In this document: positions 9,137 to 18,064 of the stretch, piece by piece | Layout of the letters: every line of letters starts with the position of its first letter | Position numbering within the stretch: position 1 is the stretch's first letter | Assembly: GCF_006542765.1 (NCBI RefSeq) | Contig: NZ_SKCD01000077.1 | Span: 1 to 64,000 of the forward strand | DNA length: 64,000 bases | Source of the DNA: Paenibacillus luteus | Lineage (GTDB): Bacteria; Bacillota; Bacilli; Paenibacillales; Paenibacillaceae | Direction of reading: 5' to 3' | Notes under the pieces: model-generated | The model's database searches: none | What the model was told of the DNA's origin: nothing | What the model saw: the letters and a program-made list of their open reading frames with translations, nothing else | Made by a program: the position numbers and the translations under genes

Positions 9137-10048
9137 TCAATGATCGCGCTGAACAAGATAATCCGCAATTTCGAGCAGCCGTTCTGGCGCTGCCAGCTCT
9201 GCTTTAAGTACAGCTGACTTTGCTTCTTGGGTCAGACGCTCAACCTGAGCTTTGCTCTCTTCTATTCCAATCAGGAACGGATAGGTTACTTTATTTTGCT
9301 CAACATCACTATTCGTTTTCTTGCCCAGCTTCTTCTCGTCACCGATCAAATCGAGAATATCGTCTTGAATCTGAAAAGCAAGTCCGATGTTCCTGCCGTA
9401 CCGGGCAAGCAGTTCAAGCTGCTTAGCCGTCGCGCCGCCGATACGTCCCCCTGCTGTTACCGAGAACACGATCAGATCACTTGTTTTATGCAAATGGATG
9501 TATTCCAGCTCTGCAATAGAAGTGATGCCTTGCTCGCCAAGCATATCCGCCACTTGTCCGCCAACCATCCCCGGAGCTCCAGCTAATTTGGCTAGATCCT
9601 CTACGATAGCAAGCGCAACTTCAGCAGCAATGCCGCCTTGTCGCGAAGCTTGAGCTACTAGATGGAATGCATGCGTCAACAGCGCATCGCCGGCTAAAAT
9701 CGCCATAGCCTCGCCAAAAACTTTATGATTGGTTGGCTTTCCTCTTCGGAAATCATCGTCATCCATAGCTGGCAAGTCATCATGTATCAGAGAGTAAGTA
9801 TGAATAAATTCAACGGCGCTGGCAACGGGCATAGCCGCATCAAGTGAAATTTGTCCACTAATAGCCTCCGCAGCTGTTAAAACAAGGGCAGGTCTGAGGC
9901 GTTTGCCGCCTGCTTCAAGTGAATACTGCATCGCCTCGCGCAGCCTCTCAGGAACGTCCCATGCAGATGGCACAGATTGTTTAAGCGAAGCTTCGGTCAG
10001 CTCCGCGCATTGCGTCAAATACGCTTTTATGGATGGCCTCTCGTTCAA
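9137..10048 (-). CDS. ispA: Farnesyl diphosphate synthase (polyprenyl synthetase)
   Basis: A class I trans-prenyltransferase that probably makes farnesyl diphosphate from IPP and DMAPP. The first aspartate-rich motif DDLPAMDDDD begins near residue 90. The second, DDILD, follows FQIQ near residue 235. GGKRLRP supplies the diphosphate-binding residues. The start is TTG, seven bases after AAGGGG, overlapping the xseB stop region. The 303-residue length is typical. It belongs to the xseA-xseB-ispA-dxs string. Confidence 0.95.
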   Translation of the reverse strand: MNERPSIKAYLTQCAELTEASLKQSVPSAWDVPERLREAMQYSLEAGGKRLRPALVLTAAEAISGQISLDAAMPVASAVEFIHTYSLIHDDLPAMDDDDFRRGKPTNHKVFGEAMAILAGDALLTHAFHLVAQASRQGGIAAEVALAIVEDLAKLAGAPGMVGGQVADMLGEQGITSIAELEYIHLHKTSDLIVFSVTAGGRIGGATAKQLELLARYGRNIGLAFQIQDDILDLIGDEKKLGKKTNSDVEQNKVTYPFLIGIEESKAQVERLTQEAKSAVLKAELAAPERLLEIADYLVQRDH

Positions 10049-10050
10049 GC

Positions 10051-10305
10051 TTATTCCCCTTTATCCTCGTTTACATCCGCAAACGGTTTTTTCTGGAAGC
10101 CCTGCTCCGTCTCAATCAATACTTCGATTTTGCGCTCGACTTGTTCAAGCTTTCCGCCACACAGTTTCGATAGAATCATACCTTCTTGAAACAGCTCAAT
10201 GGCGGTCTCAAGAGGAACATCTCCGTTCTCAAGCCTAGATACGATAGAATCGAGACGTTCCATCGCCTCTTCAAAAGTAAGATCGCTATTATTTGTTGCT
10301 GCCAT
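10051..10305 (-). CDS. xseB: Exodeoxyribonuclease VII small subunit
   Basis: A small helical protein of 84 residues with the family segment LTFEEAMERLDSIVSRLENGDVPLE. XseB binds XseA to form exonuclease VII, which degrades single-stranded DNA to oligonucleotides. Its ATG lies inside the end of xseA (17-base overlap) and is preceded by AGGAG, so the two subunits are translationally coupled. Confidence 0.96.
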   Translation of the reverse strand: MAATNNSDLTFEEAMERLDSIVSRLENGDVPLETAIELFQEGMILSKLCGGKLEQVERKIEVLIETEQGFQKKPFADVNEDKGE

Positions 10306-11659
10306 TGATTTGATCTCCTCTCAATGAGTCTACACGACAATCCAGTTGACCATCTGCCACCTTGACCTTAACGATGTCGCCCAGCTTTACATCGCGAATC
10401 GATTTAATGAGCTGCTGCTCTTGCTTATCATAGACTAGGCTGTAACCTCTGGACATGACCTTAAGTGGGCTTAACGCATCTAACTGCTTCATCGTGCTAT
10501 GCAGACTGAGTTTTTTTTCTTTCAGCGCCAAAGTCATCGCTTGCTCAAGCTGTTTGCTTGCTGATTGCCATCTCTTGGCGGCAAAAGCTACCCGCTCGCC
10601 TGGGTTGTGTCCAGCCAGCGTTGTCTGCAGTCTCGCGAGGCGCGTATGCCCCCGTTCAGCAATTCGCTTTGTCCGATGTTCCAGTTGCTCGGTCAACCGA
10701 TCAAGCCGCTCTGCGTGATCCAACAAATATCTGCGCGGGTAGAGAAAAAATGGTGAGCGGCGAATTCGCTGCAGCTTATCTTTGTCCGACTGAACGCGAT
10801 AACGGATGCCTTGCATTAACCGCTGCTGCTGTCGCTGAAGCTGCTGCTGTAATTCCGTTATGCTCGGCACAGCTAGCTCCGCAGCTGCTGTAGGCGTCGC
10901 AGCTCTCAAATCAGCTGCAAAATCGGCGATTGTAAAGTCTGTCTCGTGGCCGACCGCGCTAATAACGGGAATTCTTGAAGCTGCGATACTTCTTGCAACC
11001 GCCTCCTCGTTGAAAGCCCATAGTTCTTCCAGCGATCCGCCTCCGCGCCCTACAATTAATACGTCGGCTTCGCCAAAACGGTTCATTGCTTCGATCGCTT
11101 TTACAATTTCAGGCGCAGCTTGCTTGCCTTGCACAAGCACGGGATAGATATAAACCGGAATTAATGGATATCTCCGCTGCAGTGTAATAATAATATCTTG
11201 TACAGCAGCGCCTGTTGGCGATGTAATAACGCCTATTGCACGGGGAAAACGCGGAATCGTACGCTTGCGAGCATCCGAGAACAAGCCTTCTGCACCCAGC
11301 TTGCTCTTGAGCTGCTCAAATGCAAGATATAAACTGCCAATGCCGTCAGGCTGCATCGATTGGACATAAAACTGATAATTGCCGTCACGCTCGTAAACTG
11401 AAATATTGCCTCTGGCAATAACCTTCGTTCCCTCTTTTGGAATAAAAGGGAGCCTTTGATTATAGGAGGCAAACATGATCGATTTTATCCGGCTATCGCT
11501 ATCTTTCAGCGTAAAGTACATATGGCCGCTGGAATGATGGGTGAAATTCGAAATTTCACCACGCAGCATAATATCAGAAAGCAGCGGATCCGACTCCATT
11601 TTCATCTTAATATAGCGATTAAGTTCCTTTATGGAATAAACCCGAGGCTGTTCTGCCAT
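10289..11659 (-). CDS. xseA: Exodeoxyribonuclease VII large subunit
   Basis: The catalytic subunit of exonuclease VII. The N-terminal OB fold includes ISNFTHHSSGHMYFTLKD. The catalytic domain includes the conserved GRGGGSLEELWAFNEE segment and AVGHETDFTI. A long coiled-coil region near residues 265-390 binds XseB. The 456-residue length is normal. The start follows AAGGAG. folD is immediately upstream. Confidence 0.96.
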   Translation of the reverse strand: MAEQPRVYSIKELNRYIKMKMESDPLLSDIMLRGEISNFTHHSSGHMYFTLKDSDSRIKSIMFASYNQRLPFIPKEGTKVIARGNISVYERDGNYQFYVQSMQPDGIGSLYLAFEQLKSKLGAEGLFSDARKRTIPRFPRAIGVITSPTGAAVQDIIITLQRRYPLIPVYIYPVLVQGKQAAPEIVKAIEAMNRFGEADVLIVGRGGGSLEELWAFNEEAVARSIAASRIPVISAVGHETDFTIADFAADLRAATPTAAAELAVPSITELQQQLQRQQQRLMQGIRYRVQSDKDKLQRIRRSPFFLYPRRYLLDHAERLDRLTEQLEHRTKRIAERGHTRLARLQTTLAGHNPGERVAFAAKRWQSASKQLEQAMTLALKEKKLSLHSTMKQLDALSPLKVMSRGYSLVYDKQEQQLIKSIRDVKLGDIVKVKVADGQLDCRVDSLRGDQINGSNK

Positions 11660-11666
11660 GCCTGCA

Positions 11667-12527
11667 TCACTCCTTGATTCCGTTTGCCCTTTTTGCTGCT
11701 GTAATCGTATTTTTCATAAGCAGTGTAATTGTCATCGGTCCAACGCCGCCTGGGACAGGCGTAATGTATCCCGCTGTATCCAAGCAATCCTCGAAATCAA
11801 CGTCGCCTGCTAGCTTGCCATTTGGCAACCGGTTAATGCCTACGTCGATTACGATTGCGCCGGGCTTAACGAATTTGCTGTCAATGGCTTTGGCTTTACC
11901 GATGGCAACCACCAAGATATCCGCTTGCTTTGCGATTTCTTCCATGTTGGCGGTACGGGAATGACATACCGTTACCGTTGCATTCTCACGCAGCAAAAGC
12001 ATAGCCACAGGTTTGCCTACGATATTGCTTCTGCCGATGACTACAGCATGCTTGCCCGAAATCTCAACGCCGCTGCGTTTGATGAGTTCAATGACGCCGG
12101 CAGGCGTACAAGGAAGCAAACTATCATCACCGATAACCAGATTGCCTACGCTCTCTGGATGGAACCCGTCGACGTCTTTGTCTACGCTTATGGCATCGAT
12201 AACTGCCTTTTCGTTAATATGCTTCGGAAGAGGAAGCTGAACAAGAATACCGTTAATAGAAGTTTGTTGGTTCAAGCGCTCAATGACAGCAAGCAATTCA
12301 GCTTCATTTGTATCCGCAGCAAGCCGGTGCACCTCAGAATAGAATCCAAGCTGCTGGCATGCCTTCTCCTTCGAGCCTACATACACTTTTGAAGCAGGGT
12401 CCTCACCTACAAGTACAACGGCTAAACCAGGAACAACGCCCTTTTCCTTTAAGGCTGCAGTTTCCGTAATCATTTCCTCTCGGATCAGGTCGGATATTTT
12501 CTTTCCTTCAATGATTTGTGCGCACAT
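11667..12527 (-). CDS. folD: Methylenetetrahydrofolate dehydrogenase/cyclohydrolase FolD
   Basis: A bifunctional enzyme interconverting 5,10-methylene- and 10-formyl-tetrahydrofolate with NADP. The catalytic YVGSKEKACQQLGF, the substrate loop QLPLPKHI and the cofactor motif GRSNIVGKPVAMLL are present. The start at MCAQIIEGKK gives 286 residues and fits homologues; a start seven codons upstream is possible. It lies between nusB and xseA, the conserved order. Confidence 0.96.
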   Translation of the reverse strand: MCAQIIEGKKISDLIREEMITETAALKEKGVVPGLAVVLVGEDPASKVYVGSKEKACQQLGFYSEVHRLAADTNEAELLAVIERLNQQTSINGILVQLPLPKHINEKAVIDAISVDKDVDGFHPESVGNLVIGDDSLLPCTPAGVIELIKRSGVEISGKHAVVIGRSNIVGKPVAMLLLRENATVTVCHSRTANMEEIAKQADILVVAIGKAKAIDSKFVKPGAIVIDVGINRLPNGKLAGDVDFEDCLDTAGYITPVPGGVGPMTITLLMKNTITAAKRANGIKE

Positions 12528-12584
12528 AGCTCCAGTCTCCTTTAGCATTCTTCTATAAAATGTTATTGCATTGATATCATTGAA

Positions 12585-13028
12585 TTATGATTTGAGCTCT
12601 TCGATTTCTGACAGCAGCTTACCCAGCACGCCATTAACAAACTTGCCGGATTCCTCTGTGCCAAAATGCTTCGCCAGCTCGATCGCTTCGTTGATTGCCG
12701 CTTTTGGCGGAACGTCATCGCGGAATACCATCTCGTAGCTCGCGAGTCTTAACACTTGGCGGTCTACTCGCGACAAACGATCGATGTGCCAACCTGTCAA
12801 AAACTGCATAAGCATGCCATCGATGGCTTGTTTATGCTCCATTACGCCGAGAACAAGCTCGCGTACGAATTCATCCGTGCTGCCAATCTCTGATGGGTCA
12901 GCTCCGATTTCATTTTCCTCGCGCAGCTCATCCATCAGCATATCGACTGCATCCGATGCCGTTACCTCGTTCATTTCCATTTGATATAAACTAGATACTG
13001 CTATTTCTCTCGCTAATCTTCGTTTCAT
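12585..13028 (-). CDS. nusB: Transcription antitermination factor NusB
   Basis: An all-helical RNA-binding protein of 147 residues that with NusE/S10 binds boxA and supports rRNA antitermination. Recognisable segments are RRLAREIAVSSLYQME at the N-terminus and the C-terminal PPKAAINEAIELAKHFGTEESGKFVNGVLGKL pattern. The ATG follows GGAGG closely. A large structured terminator-like element lies directly upstream, between nusB and the DUF2273 gene. Confidence 0.97.
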   Translation of the reverse strand: MKRRLAREIAVSSLYQMEMNEVTASDAVDMLMDELREENEIGADPSEIGSTDEFVRELVLGVMEHKQAIDGMLMQFLTGWHIDRLSRVDRQVLRLASYEMVFRDDVPPKAAINEAIELAKHFGTEESGKFVNGVLGKLLSEIEELKS

Positions 13029-13088
13029 GTGACCTCCACGGCAGCTTTATGCCGATAAAATGGTTTTTTCTTATTCTTTCTTTATTCC

Positions 13089-13163
13089 AAAAAAAACCTA
13101 TGATCTCCTCCCTGCCACGAATTAGCGGCTTTCCGAAATCCGGAGTACGGAGGAGACCACAGG
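13089..13163 (-). terminator. Branched hairpin with T-run before nusB
   Basis: On the minus strand, CCTGTGGTCTCCTCC (13149-13163) pairs with GGAGGAGATCATAGG (13097-13111) as a 15-base-pair stem with two G-U pairs. The enclosed 37 bases hold two small hairpins: TCCGGATTTCGGA and GCCGCTAATTCGTGGC. Eight T's follow the outer stem. It starts two bases after the DUF2273 stop codon. It looks like a terminator or attenuator with a multibranch loop, not a simple hairpin. Confidence 0.7.
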
Positions 13164-13164
13164 A

Positions 13165-13395
13165 TCATTTAAACGGCCTGAATCTTTCTAACAACGAATA
13201 CCAAAGGCGCTGCCATGGAAAGATAGGTCCGTTGCTTGTTTCCTTCTGCACACCAATCCAATAACCGATCGATACAAGCAGCCCTACAAAAAGCATGTCC
13301 CAAAAACCGACAATCAAATATAATATCCCAAAAAATAGCCCTGTCGCAGCGCCAGCGGCGCGCTTACCATAGACGGCCCAGAACTCCCTCCACAT
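13165..13395 (-). CDS. DUF2273 small membrane protein
   Basis: A 76-residue protein with two hydrophobic stretches (about residues 10-50), matching the DUF2273 family that accompanies Asp23 and AmaP. The start ATG (MWREFW) has GAGGTGAG seven bases before it; an in-frame GTG within that ribosome site is rejected. It is third in the asp23-amaP-DUF2273 set and probably helps anchor the Asp23 envelope complex. Its exact role is not established. Confidence 0.85.
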   Translation of the reverse strand: MWREFWAVYGKRAAGAATGLFFGILYLIVGFWDMLFVGLLVSIGYWIGVQKETSNGPIFPWQRLWYSLLERFRPFK

Positions 13396-13409
13396 CAGCA
13401 AACTCACCT

Positions 13410-13967
13410 CTATTCCACGCGACTCTTGAACGTGCCCGATTGAATGATGTTCGCAACATATACCGCAACGTTCATGACAGGTATGCCGGCAATATCCTCA
13501 ACATGCTCCTTCACGGCGCGCTGTATCTCCTCAGTCAGAACCGGTATGGAGCTTTCTCCGTCCACCACGGCACGAATCACAATATCCAGCCCGGCGTCAG
13601 TTGCACGAATGCGTGCGCGAAGATCCTTCACCCCGCGTTGGCGGGACGCTGCTTTTAGCGCCAAATTTTCAATCGTTTCAAGAGAGATGCGAATATCACC
13701 AAAGTCAGTTCTTTGATCAATGGATGGTGCAGAAGCTGAACCGCGATGAAGCGATACGATAAAAAACCTCAAGCTAAGGATAAATAGGATGACACCCGTC
13801 ACGGCTAGCGTAATTTTGATGGCATCTATGCGATAGGCATCGCTTACGAAATCGCTTAAAAGATCTTCGGATATCCAGCCAAAACCTATGGATAGCACAA
13901 ATACCGATAAACATCCAATAACGATGCTGTATAAAAACAAAAGCAGCTTGTCCACGACCTTAACCAA
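13410..13967 (-). CDS. amaP: AmaP, membrane anchor of Asp23
   Basis: An alkaline shock response membrane anchor protein. Two membrane segments (about residues 8-32 and 50-72) form a hairpin. An Asp23/Gls24-like soluble region follows, with VDGESSIPVLTEEIQRAVKEHVEDIAGI. The TTG start is chosen because GGAGGAGG lies seven bases before it; a longer frame reaches into an upstream hairpin. In Staphylococcus AmaP tethers Asp23 to the membrane. It lies 14 bases before the DUF2273 gene. Confidence 0.85.
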   Translation of the reverse strand: MVKVVDKLLLFLYSIVIGCLSVFVLSIGFGWISEDLLSDFVSDAYRIDAIKITLAVTGVILFILSLRFFIVSLHRGSASAPSIDQRTDFGDIRISLETIENLALKAASRQRGVKDLRARIRATDAGLDIVIRAVVDGESSIPVLTEEIQRAVKEHVEDIAGIPVMNVAVYVANIIQSGTFKSRVE

Positions 13968-13996
13968 CGTAGCGCCTCCTCCTGCCAAGCCGAATG

Positions 13997-14040
13997 AAAA
14001 CCCCCTTGCGCCGAGCGGCATGCCCATTCACGAGGGGGTT
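13997..14040 (-). terminator. Hairpin between asp23 and amaP
   Basis: The minus strand pairs AACCCCCT with AGGGGGTT around a 28-base loop, followed by TTTC. The T-run is short, so it may only reduce readthrough from asp23 into amaP, which would suit the higher Asp23 level seen in other species. Confidence 0.5.
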
Positions 14041-14064
14041 GTACGGAATTTAATTAAAAGATCT

Positions 14065-14472
14065 CTATTTAACTCTGTAGGTAGTCTCTTCTTCTTCCGG
14101 TTTATCAGGCGTCTTGAAATGTACATCGTGAATATGTACGTTCACTTCAACAACGTGAAGGCCCGTCATCATCTCGATTGAACGCTTCACATTCCGTTGA
14201 ATCTCGGAAGCAATCTCGGGAATTCGATTCCCGTACTCAACGATAATAGAAACATCTACCGCCGCTTCACGCTGACCCACTTCAACTTTAACACCTTTGG
14301 ATAAATTTTTACGACCCAGAAGCTCAACGATGCCTCCAGCAAATCCGCCGCTCATTCCAGCGACTCCATCCACTTCAATCGTAGCTAATCCAGCGATAAC
14401 TTCAATAACCTCAGGTGCAATTTGAATGGTGCCAATGTCCGTTTTCTCATACTCAGCAGCAATCGTACTCAT
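14065..14472 (-). CDS. asp23: Asp23/Gls24 family envelope stress protein
   Basis: A 135-residue Asp23/Gls24 protein (YqhY in Bacillus). The core GTIQIAPEVIEVIAGLATIEVDGVAGM and the C-terminal GLHVVEVNVHIHDVHF are family hallmarks. The start at MSTIAAEY has AAGGAGGTG about ten bases upstream; the longer reading frame is rejected. It follows accC, and in Bacillus YqhY is linked to control of acetyl-CoA carboxylase, so the position is informative. Confidence 0.93.
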   Translation of the reverse strand: MSTIAAEYEKTDIGTIQIAPEVIEVIAGLATIEVDGVAGMSGGFAGGIVELLGRKNLSKGVKVEVGQREAAVDVSIIVEYGNRIPEIASEIQRNVKRSIEMMTGLHVVEVNVHIHDVHFKTPDKPEEEETTYRVK

Positions 14473-14607
14473 GATGGCTGTACACCTCCTTAAAGTTGCG
14501 CGTACCCGGCGCGAGGCCAAGCAATTAACCGCATCTTGTTAATATACTATAACATTCGTCAAGAAATATGACAAACGATACTACTTGTTCACATTATTGT
14601 CGTATTG

Positions 14608-15963
14608 TCATTCCGGAGCGTTAATATCATGCTCTTCAAGGAACTTGATATCAAAGTTTCCGCTCACGAATTTGGGATGGTTCAGCAGCTTCAAATGGAA
14701 AGGAATCGTCGTCCGAATGCCTTCAATGGCAAATTCGGACAATGCACGCTTCATTCTCGCGATTGCTTCCTCCCGCGTAGCTCCCCATACGATTAATTTT
14801 GCAATCATGGAATCATAGTGAGGTGAAATCGTATAGCCAGGATATACCGCACTATCGATACGCACGCCAGCACCCCCTGGTGCTAAATAAAAGGGAATCA
14901 ATCCTGGAGAAGGCATGAAATTCCGTTCGGAATCCTCTGCATTGATCCGGCATTCAATTGACCATCCGTTTATTTTCAGGTCGCTCTGCGCAAAGGAAAG
15001 CGGATTGCCTTCTGCGACGGAAATCATTTCTTTAATGAGATCCACATTCGTAATCATTTCAGTTACGGGATGCTCAACTTGGATACGGGTATTCATCTCC
15101 ATAAAATAGAAGTTCCCATCCGGTCCAAGCAAAAATTCCAGTGTGCCCGCGCCCGAGTAGTTAACAGCAAGTGCAGCACGAACCGCTGCTTGTCCCATTC
15201 GATCGCGAAGCTCAGGCGATAAGACAGAACATGGAGCTTCCTCCACCAGTTTCTGGCGGCGGCGCTGAACGGAGCAATCGCGTTCGAACAAATGAACGGC
15301 GTTGCCATGCTTGTCGGCCATAATCTGAATTTCCACATGCTTCATACCAGTTAAGTACTTTTCCAAATAAACGCCTGCATTGCCGAATGCCTTCTGAGCT
15401 TCCTGCTGTGCAGTCGTAATTTGGGAGATCAGCATCGTCTCGTCATCGGCAATTCGAATGCCTTTGCCGCCGCCTCCTGCCGTCGCTTTAATGATCACCG
15501 GATAACCGATTTCACGAGCAACGCGCAAGGCATCATCCATATTCTCGACAAGGCCGTCAGAGCCTGGAATAATCGGCACATCCGCCGTTCTCATCGTCAA
15601 CTTGGCCACTGCTTTATCGCCCATTCGGTTAATGGCATCTGGTGATGGACCGATAAATGTAATGTTGCAAGACTCGCAAATTTCTGCGAAGTCAGCATTC
15701 TCGGCTAGAAAGCCATAACCGGGATGAATGGCATCGCATTCGGTTATTGTAGCTACGCTCATAATATTCGTTAAGTTTAAATAGCTGTCTTTGGACGCGG
15801 TTGGCCCGATGCAATAGGCTTCGTCCGCCAGCTTCACGTGAAGTGAATCACGGTCAGCTTCCGAATAAACAGCAACGGTACTAATGCCAAGCTCGCGGCA
15901 TGCGCGAATAATACGTACCGCAATTTCTCCGCGGTTTGCAATTAATATTTTGTGAAATTTCAC
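14608..15963 (-). CDS. accC: Acetyl-CoA carboxylase, biotin carboxylase subunit
   Basis: Carboxylates biotin on AccB using ATP and bicarbonate, the first half-reaction of malonyl-CoA synthesis. The ATP-grasp domain has GGGGKGIR, ERDCSVQRRRQKLVEEAP and the catalytic EMNTRIQVEHPVTE. The GTG start (VKFHKILIANRGE) has AAAGGGG seven bases before it and gives 451 residues, the family norm. accB is 52 bases upstream. Confidence 0.97.
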   Translation of the reverse strand: MKFHKILIANRGEIAVRIIRACRELGISTVAVYSEADRDSLHVKLADEAYCIGPTASKDSYLNLTNIMSVATITECDAIHPGYGFLAENADFAEICESCNITFIGPSPDAINRMGDKAVAKLTMRTADVPIIPGSDGLVENMDDALRVAREIGYPVIIKATAGGGGKGIRIADDETMLISQITTAQQEAQKAFGNAGVYLEKYLTGMKHVEIQIMADKHGNAVHLFERDCSVQRRRQKLVEEAPCSVLSPELRDRMGQAAVRAALAVNYSGAGTLEFLLGPDGNFYFMEMNTRIQVEHPVTEMITNVDLIKEMISVAEGNPLSFAQSDLKINGWSIECRINAEDSERNFMPSPGLIPFYLAPGGAGVRIDSAVYPGYTISPHYDSMIAKLIVWGATREEAIARMKRALSEFAIEGIRTTIPFHLKLLNHPKFVSGNFDIKFLEEHDINAPE

Positions 15964-16015
15964 GTAGGAACCCCTTTCAAACAACAGTTTCCCTGTTCGG
16001 ACGTTAACTCACTAC

Positions 16016-16507
16016 TTATTCAGGTTTGACGAGGAACAACGGCTGGCCATACTCCACCAGTTGGCCGTTGGAAACCAAAATTTCCACGATTTCTCCGCGA
16101 ACCTCAGCTTCGAGCTCGTTCATCAGCTTCATGGCTTCAAGAATGCAAACGACGCTCTTGTCATTTACACGGTCTCCAACTTTAACAAAAGCTGAGGCTT
16201 CCGGTGTAGGTGAACTGTAGAATGTACCTACCATAGGTGAGACGATTTGGTGCAAATGATCCGTTGAAGGGCTTGCTGGCACTGTTTCTTGCGCAACTTG
16301 CGGCGCTGCAGTTGGGTAAGCTGGTTGAGTTTGTACAGGGGCAGTCGCGTATGTATGCGTAATTGGAGCCGCTTGCACATTCACCACTTCTGTTTTGCCA
16401 GGCTTGCGGATGAGCAGGCGAGTCCCTTCGTTTTCGATTTCCAGCTCATGAACGGAGGTTTGATCAACCAATTTGATCAACTCTTTGATCTCGCTCAATT
16501 TGAACAT
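16016..16507 (-). CDS. accB: Acetyl-CoA carboxylase biotin carboxyl carrier protein
   Basis: BCCP carries biotin between AccC and the carboxyltransferase. The C-terminal biotinyl domain has the attachment motif EAMKLMNE. A Pro/Ala/Gln-rich linker separates it from the N-terminal helix segment. The ATG start (MFKLSEIKEL) follows AAGGAG; an upstream in-frame GTG overlaps that ribosome site and is rejected. It heads the accBC pair downstream of a terminator, so it has its own promoter. Confidence 0.97.
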   Translation of the reverse strand: MFKLSEIKELIKLVDQTSVHELEIENEGTRLLIRKPGKTEVVNVQAAPITHTYATAPVQTQPAYPTAAPQVAQETVPASPSTDHLHQIVSPMVGTFYSSPTPEASAFVKVGDRVNDKSVVCILEAMKLMNELEAEVRGEIVEILVSNGQLVEYGQPLFLVKPE

Positions 16508-16673
16508 GAATATTTTCACTCCTTAAATTTGCGATAGCAAAATTGCCTCCATAGCTTGTGACTATAGAAGGTTTCCATTCCAATCTAAACAATTCTTTCA
16601 CATAACGTTTAACATTATATCATAAACAAGGCTGAACACGAATCATTTTTTGAACAAGAGTTGCCGGCATCAC

Positions 16674-16724
16674 AAAAAAAGGCCCTGCTTCCACCGGCTG
16701 ACAAGCTGGTGGAAGCAGGGCCTT
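16674..16724 (-). terminator. Terminator of the spoIIIA operon
   Basis: GGCCCTGCTTCCACC pairs with GGTGGAAGCAGGGCC, with a T-run on the minus strand. It separates spoIIIAH from accB. Confidence 0.9.
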
Positions 16725-16749
16725 TCCGCTGCATTCAAGGTTTTTTCTC

Positions 16750-17367
16750 TTAAGGGATATACCGAACAGATACTTGATCCGCTCCTACATCCATTGTGCT
16801 CATCACCAATTTGATAATATCCGCTGCCTGTTTTTTCTCAAGCTTCTCGGTTGAGACGACCACATCGAACTTATCATTTTGTTCGTCGATTACAACATCC
16901 TTAAATTGCTTCAGAAGCTCAGATTCCATGCCAGTCAGCTTGGAGTTTTTTTCCTCAAGCAAACTTAGCTCAGCGACAGCTGCAGAAGCTTCTTCCGGTT
17001 TTTTTGTTGTTTCGTTGATCGCTGCATAGATACGATTTTCTTCCTCTGTATTCTTAATCTCCCGCTTCGCGAGCAGCTCGCTGAACACGCCTCCTGCCGC
17101 TAGCCCTTGCTCTTCAATCAGATCCAAAGCCTTCTGGTCTGCCTCACTGAGTACAGCACCGTCAACTGGTTTTCCTACTTCGTTAACGACCAGTCCATCA
17201 TCCTTAGCTGCTGCTTCCGTCGCGTTTTGTGCCGCCTGCTCCGTTTGAGAGCCGTCAGTCAGCACATCTGGCGATTCCACATCCTGTGTAAATAAATAAT
17301 AAGCCGATAATACCACCATCAAGCTAAGCATTGATACAAGCCATACTGTTTGTCTTTTCGTGTTCAT
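16750..17367 (-). CDS. spoIIIAH: Stage III sporulation protein AH
   Basis: A mother-cell membrane protein whose extracellular YscJ/FliF-like domain binds forespore SpoIIQ, forming the channel or feeding-tube ring. One membrane segment lies at residues 8-27. The ring-building domain is C-terminal (VVSTEKLEKKQAADIIKLVMSTMDVGADQVSV). The length of 205 residues is normal. It is the last gene of the operon, followed by a terminator. Confidence 0.95.
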   Translation of the reverse strand: MNTKRQTVWLVSMLSLMVVLSAYYLFTQDVESPDVLTDGSQTEQAAQNATEAAAKDDGLVVNEVGKPVDGAVLSEADQKALDLIEEQGLAAGGVFSELLAKREIKNTEEENRIYAAINETTKKPEEASAAVAELSLLEEKNSKLTGMESELLKQFKDVVIDEQNDKFDVVVSTEKLEKKQAADIIKLVMSTMDVGADQVSVRYIP

Positions 17368-17400
17368 GAGAACACCCTCCCCAACGTTTCAATTTGAATT

Positions 17401-18033
17401 TTATTGCTTGCTTGGCACAACGGATATCCGATTAACTGGCACGCTAATCCCCTTCTCGACTGCATTGACAATAAGACGTCTGACTGTGGCATTTTCTGCC
17501 CCCTTAGCGACAATTAGAATGCCGCGGATATGCGGATTAATCGTTTTGGTCACGATTGGCTTCTGATCTCCCGAAACTTCGTACAGGACGACCTGTCCGT
17601 CTTTGGTTATGGAAGTAATGTGCCTCCTGCCTCCGTTCGGATCGTTCTCGTCGGTAACCTGCTGCGATTCCTGCATATTTCGCTCTACAACAACTTCTTC
17701 AGTAGAATCAACGGTTACGAGCACGTCCACGCTTCCGACTCCTACAATTTTTTCTAAAATCTCTTTCAGCCTTGTCTCTAACGGATGTTCAATGGCGGCA
17801 AATAAAGAGCCTGTTACTGAATCCGAATGGTTCCATGCCTCTTCTGTCTGAGGCGGGGGATTCGGATCCTGCACCGAAGGTTCCACTTGCTTATAGGTTA
17901 AAAATGAATTCATAATCATTAGCGCCGCGCCAATCCCCCCAACGATGAGCAGAATTCGCAGCGTCCGTACTCGCTTCGGACCGCTGGGACCGCCGCCAAC
18001 CGCTGATTCTATGCCTTCCAGCCATTTGGCCAC
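17401..18033 (-). CDS. spoIIIAG: Stage III sporulation protein AG
   Basis: A mother-cell membrane protein forming a large ring of the SpoIIIA-SpoIIQ complex. The membrane segment is near residues 24-44, followed by the conserved VGVGSVDVLVTVDSTEEVVVERN region. The GTG start follows AGGAGG. It lies between AF and AH as in Bacillus. Confidence 0.95.
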   Translation of the reverse strand: MAKWLEGIESAVGGGPSGPKRVRTLRILLIVGGIGAALMIMNSFLTYKQVEPSVQDPNPPPQTEEAWNHSDSVTGSLFAAIEHPLETRLKEILEKIVGVGSVDVLVTVDSTEEVVVERNMQESQQVTDENDPNGGRRHITSITKDGQVVLYEVSGDQKPIVTKTINPHIRGILIVAKGAENATVRRLIVNAVEKGISVPVNRISVVPSKQ

Positions 18034-18064
18034 CGCGCCTTACCTCCTCTCCATTCCACGACAT

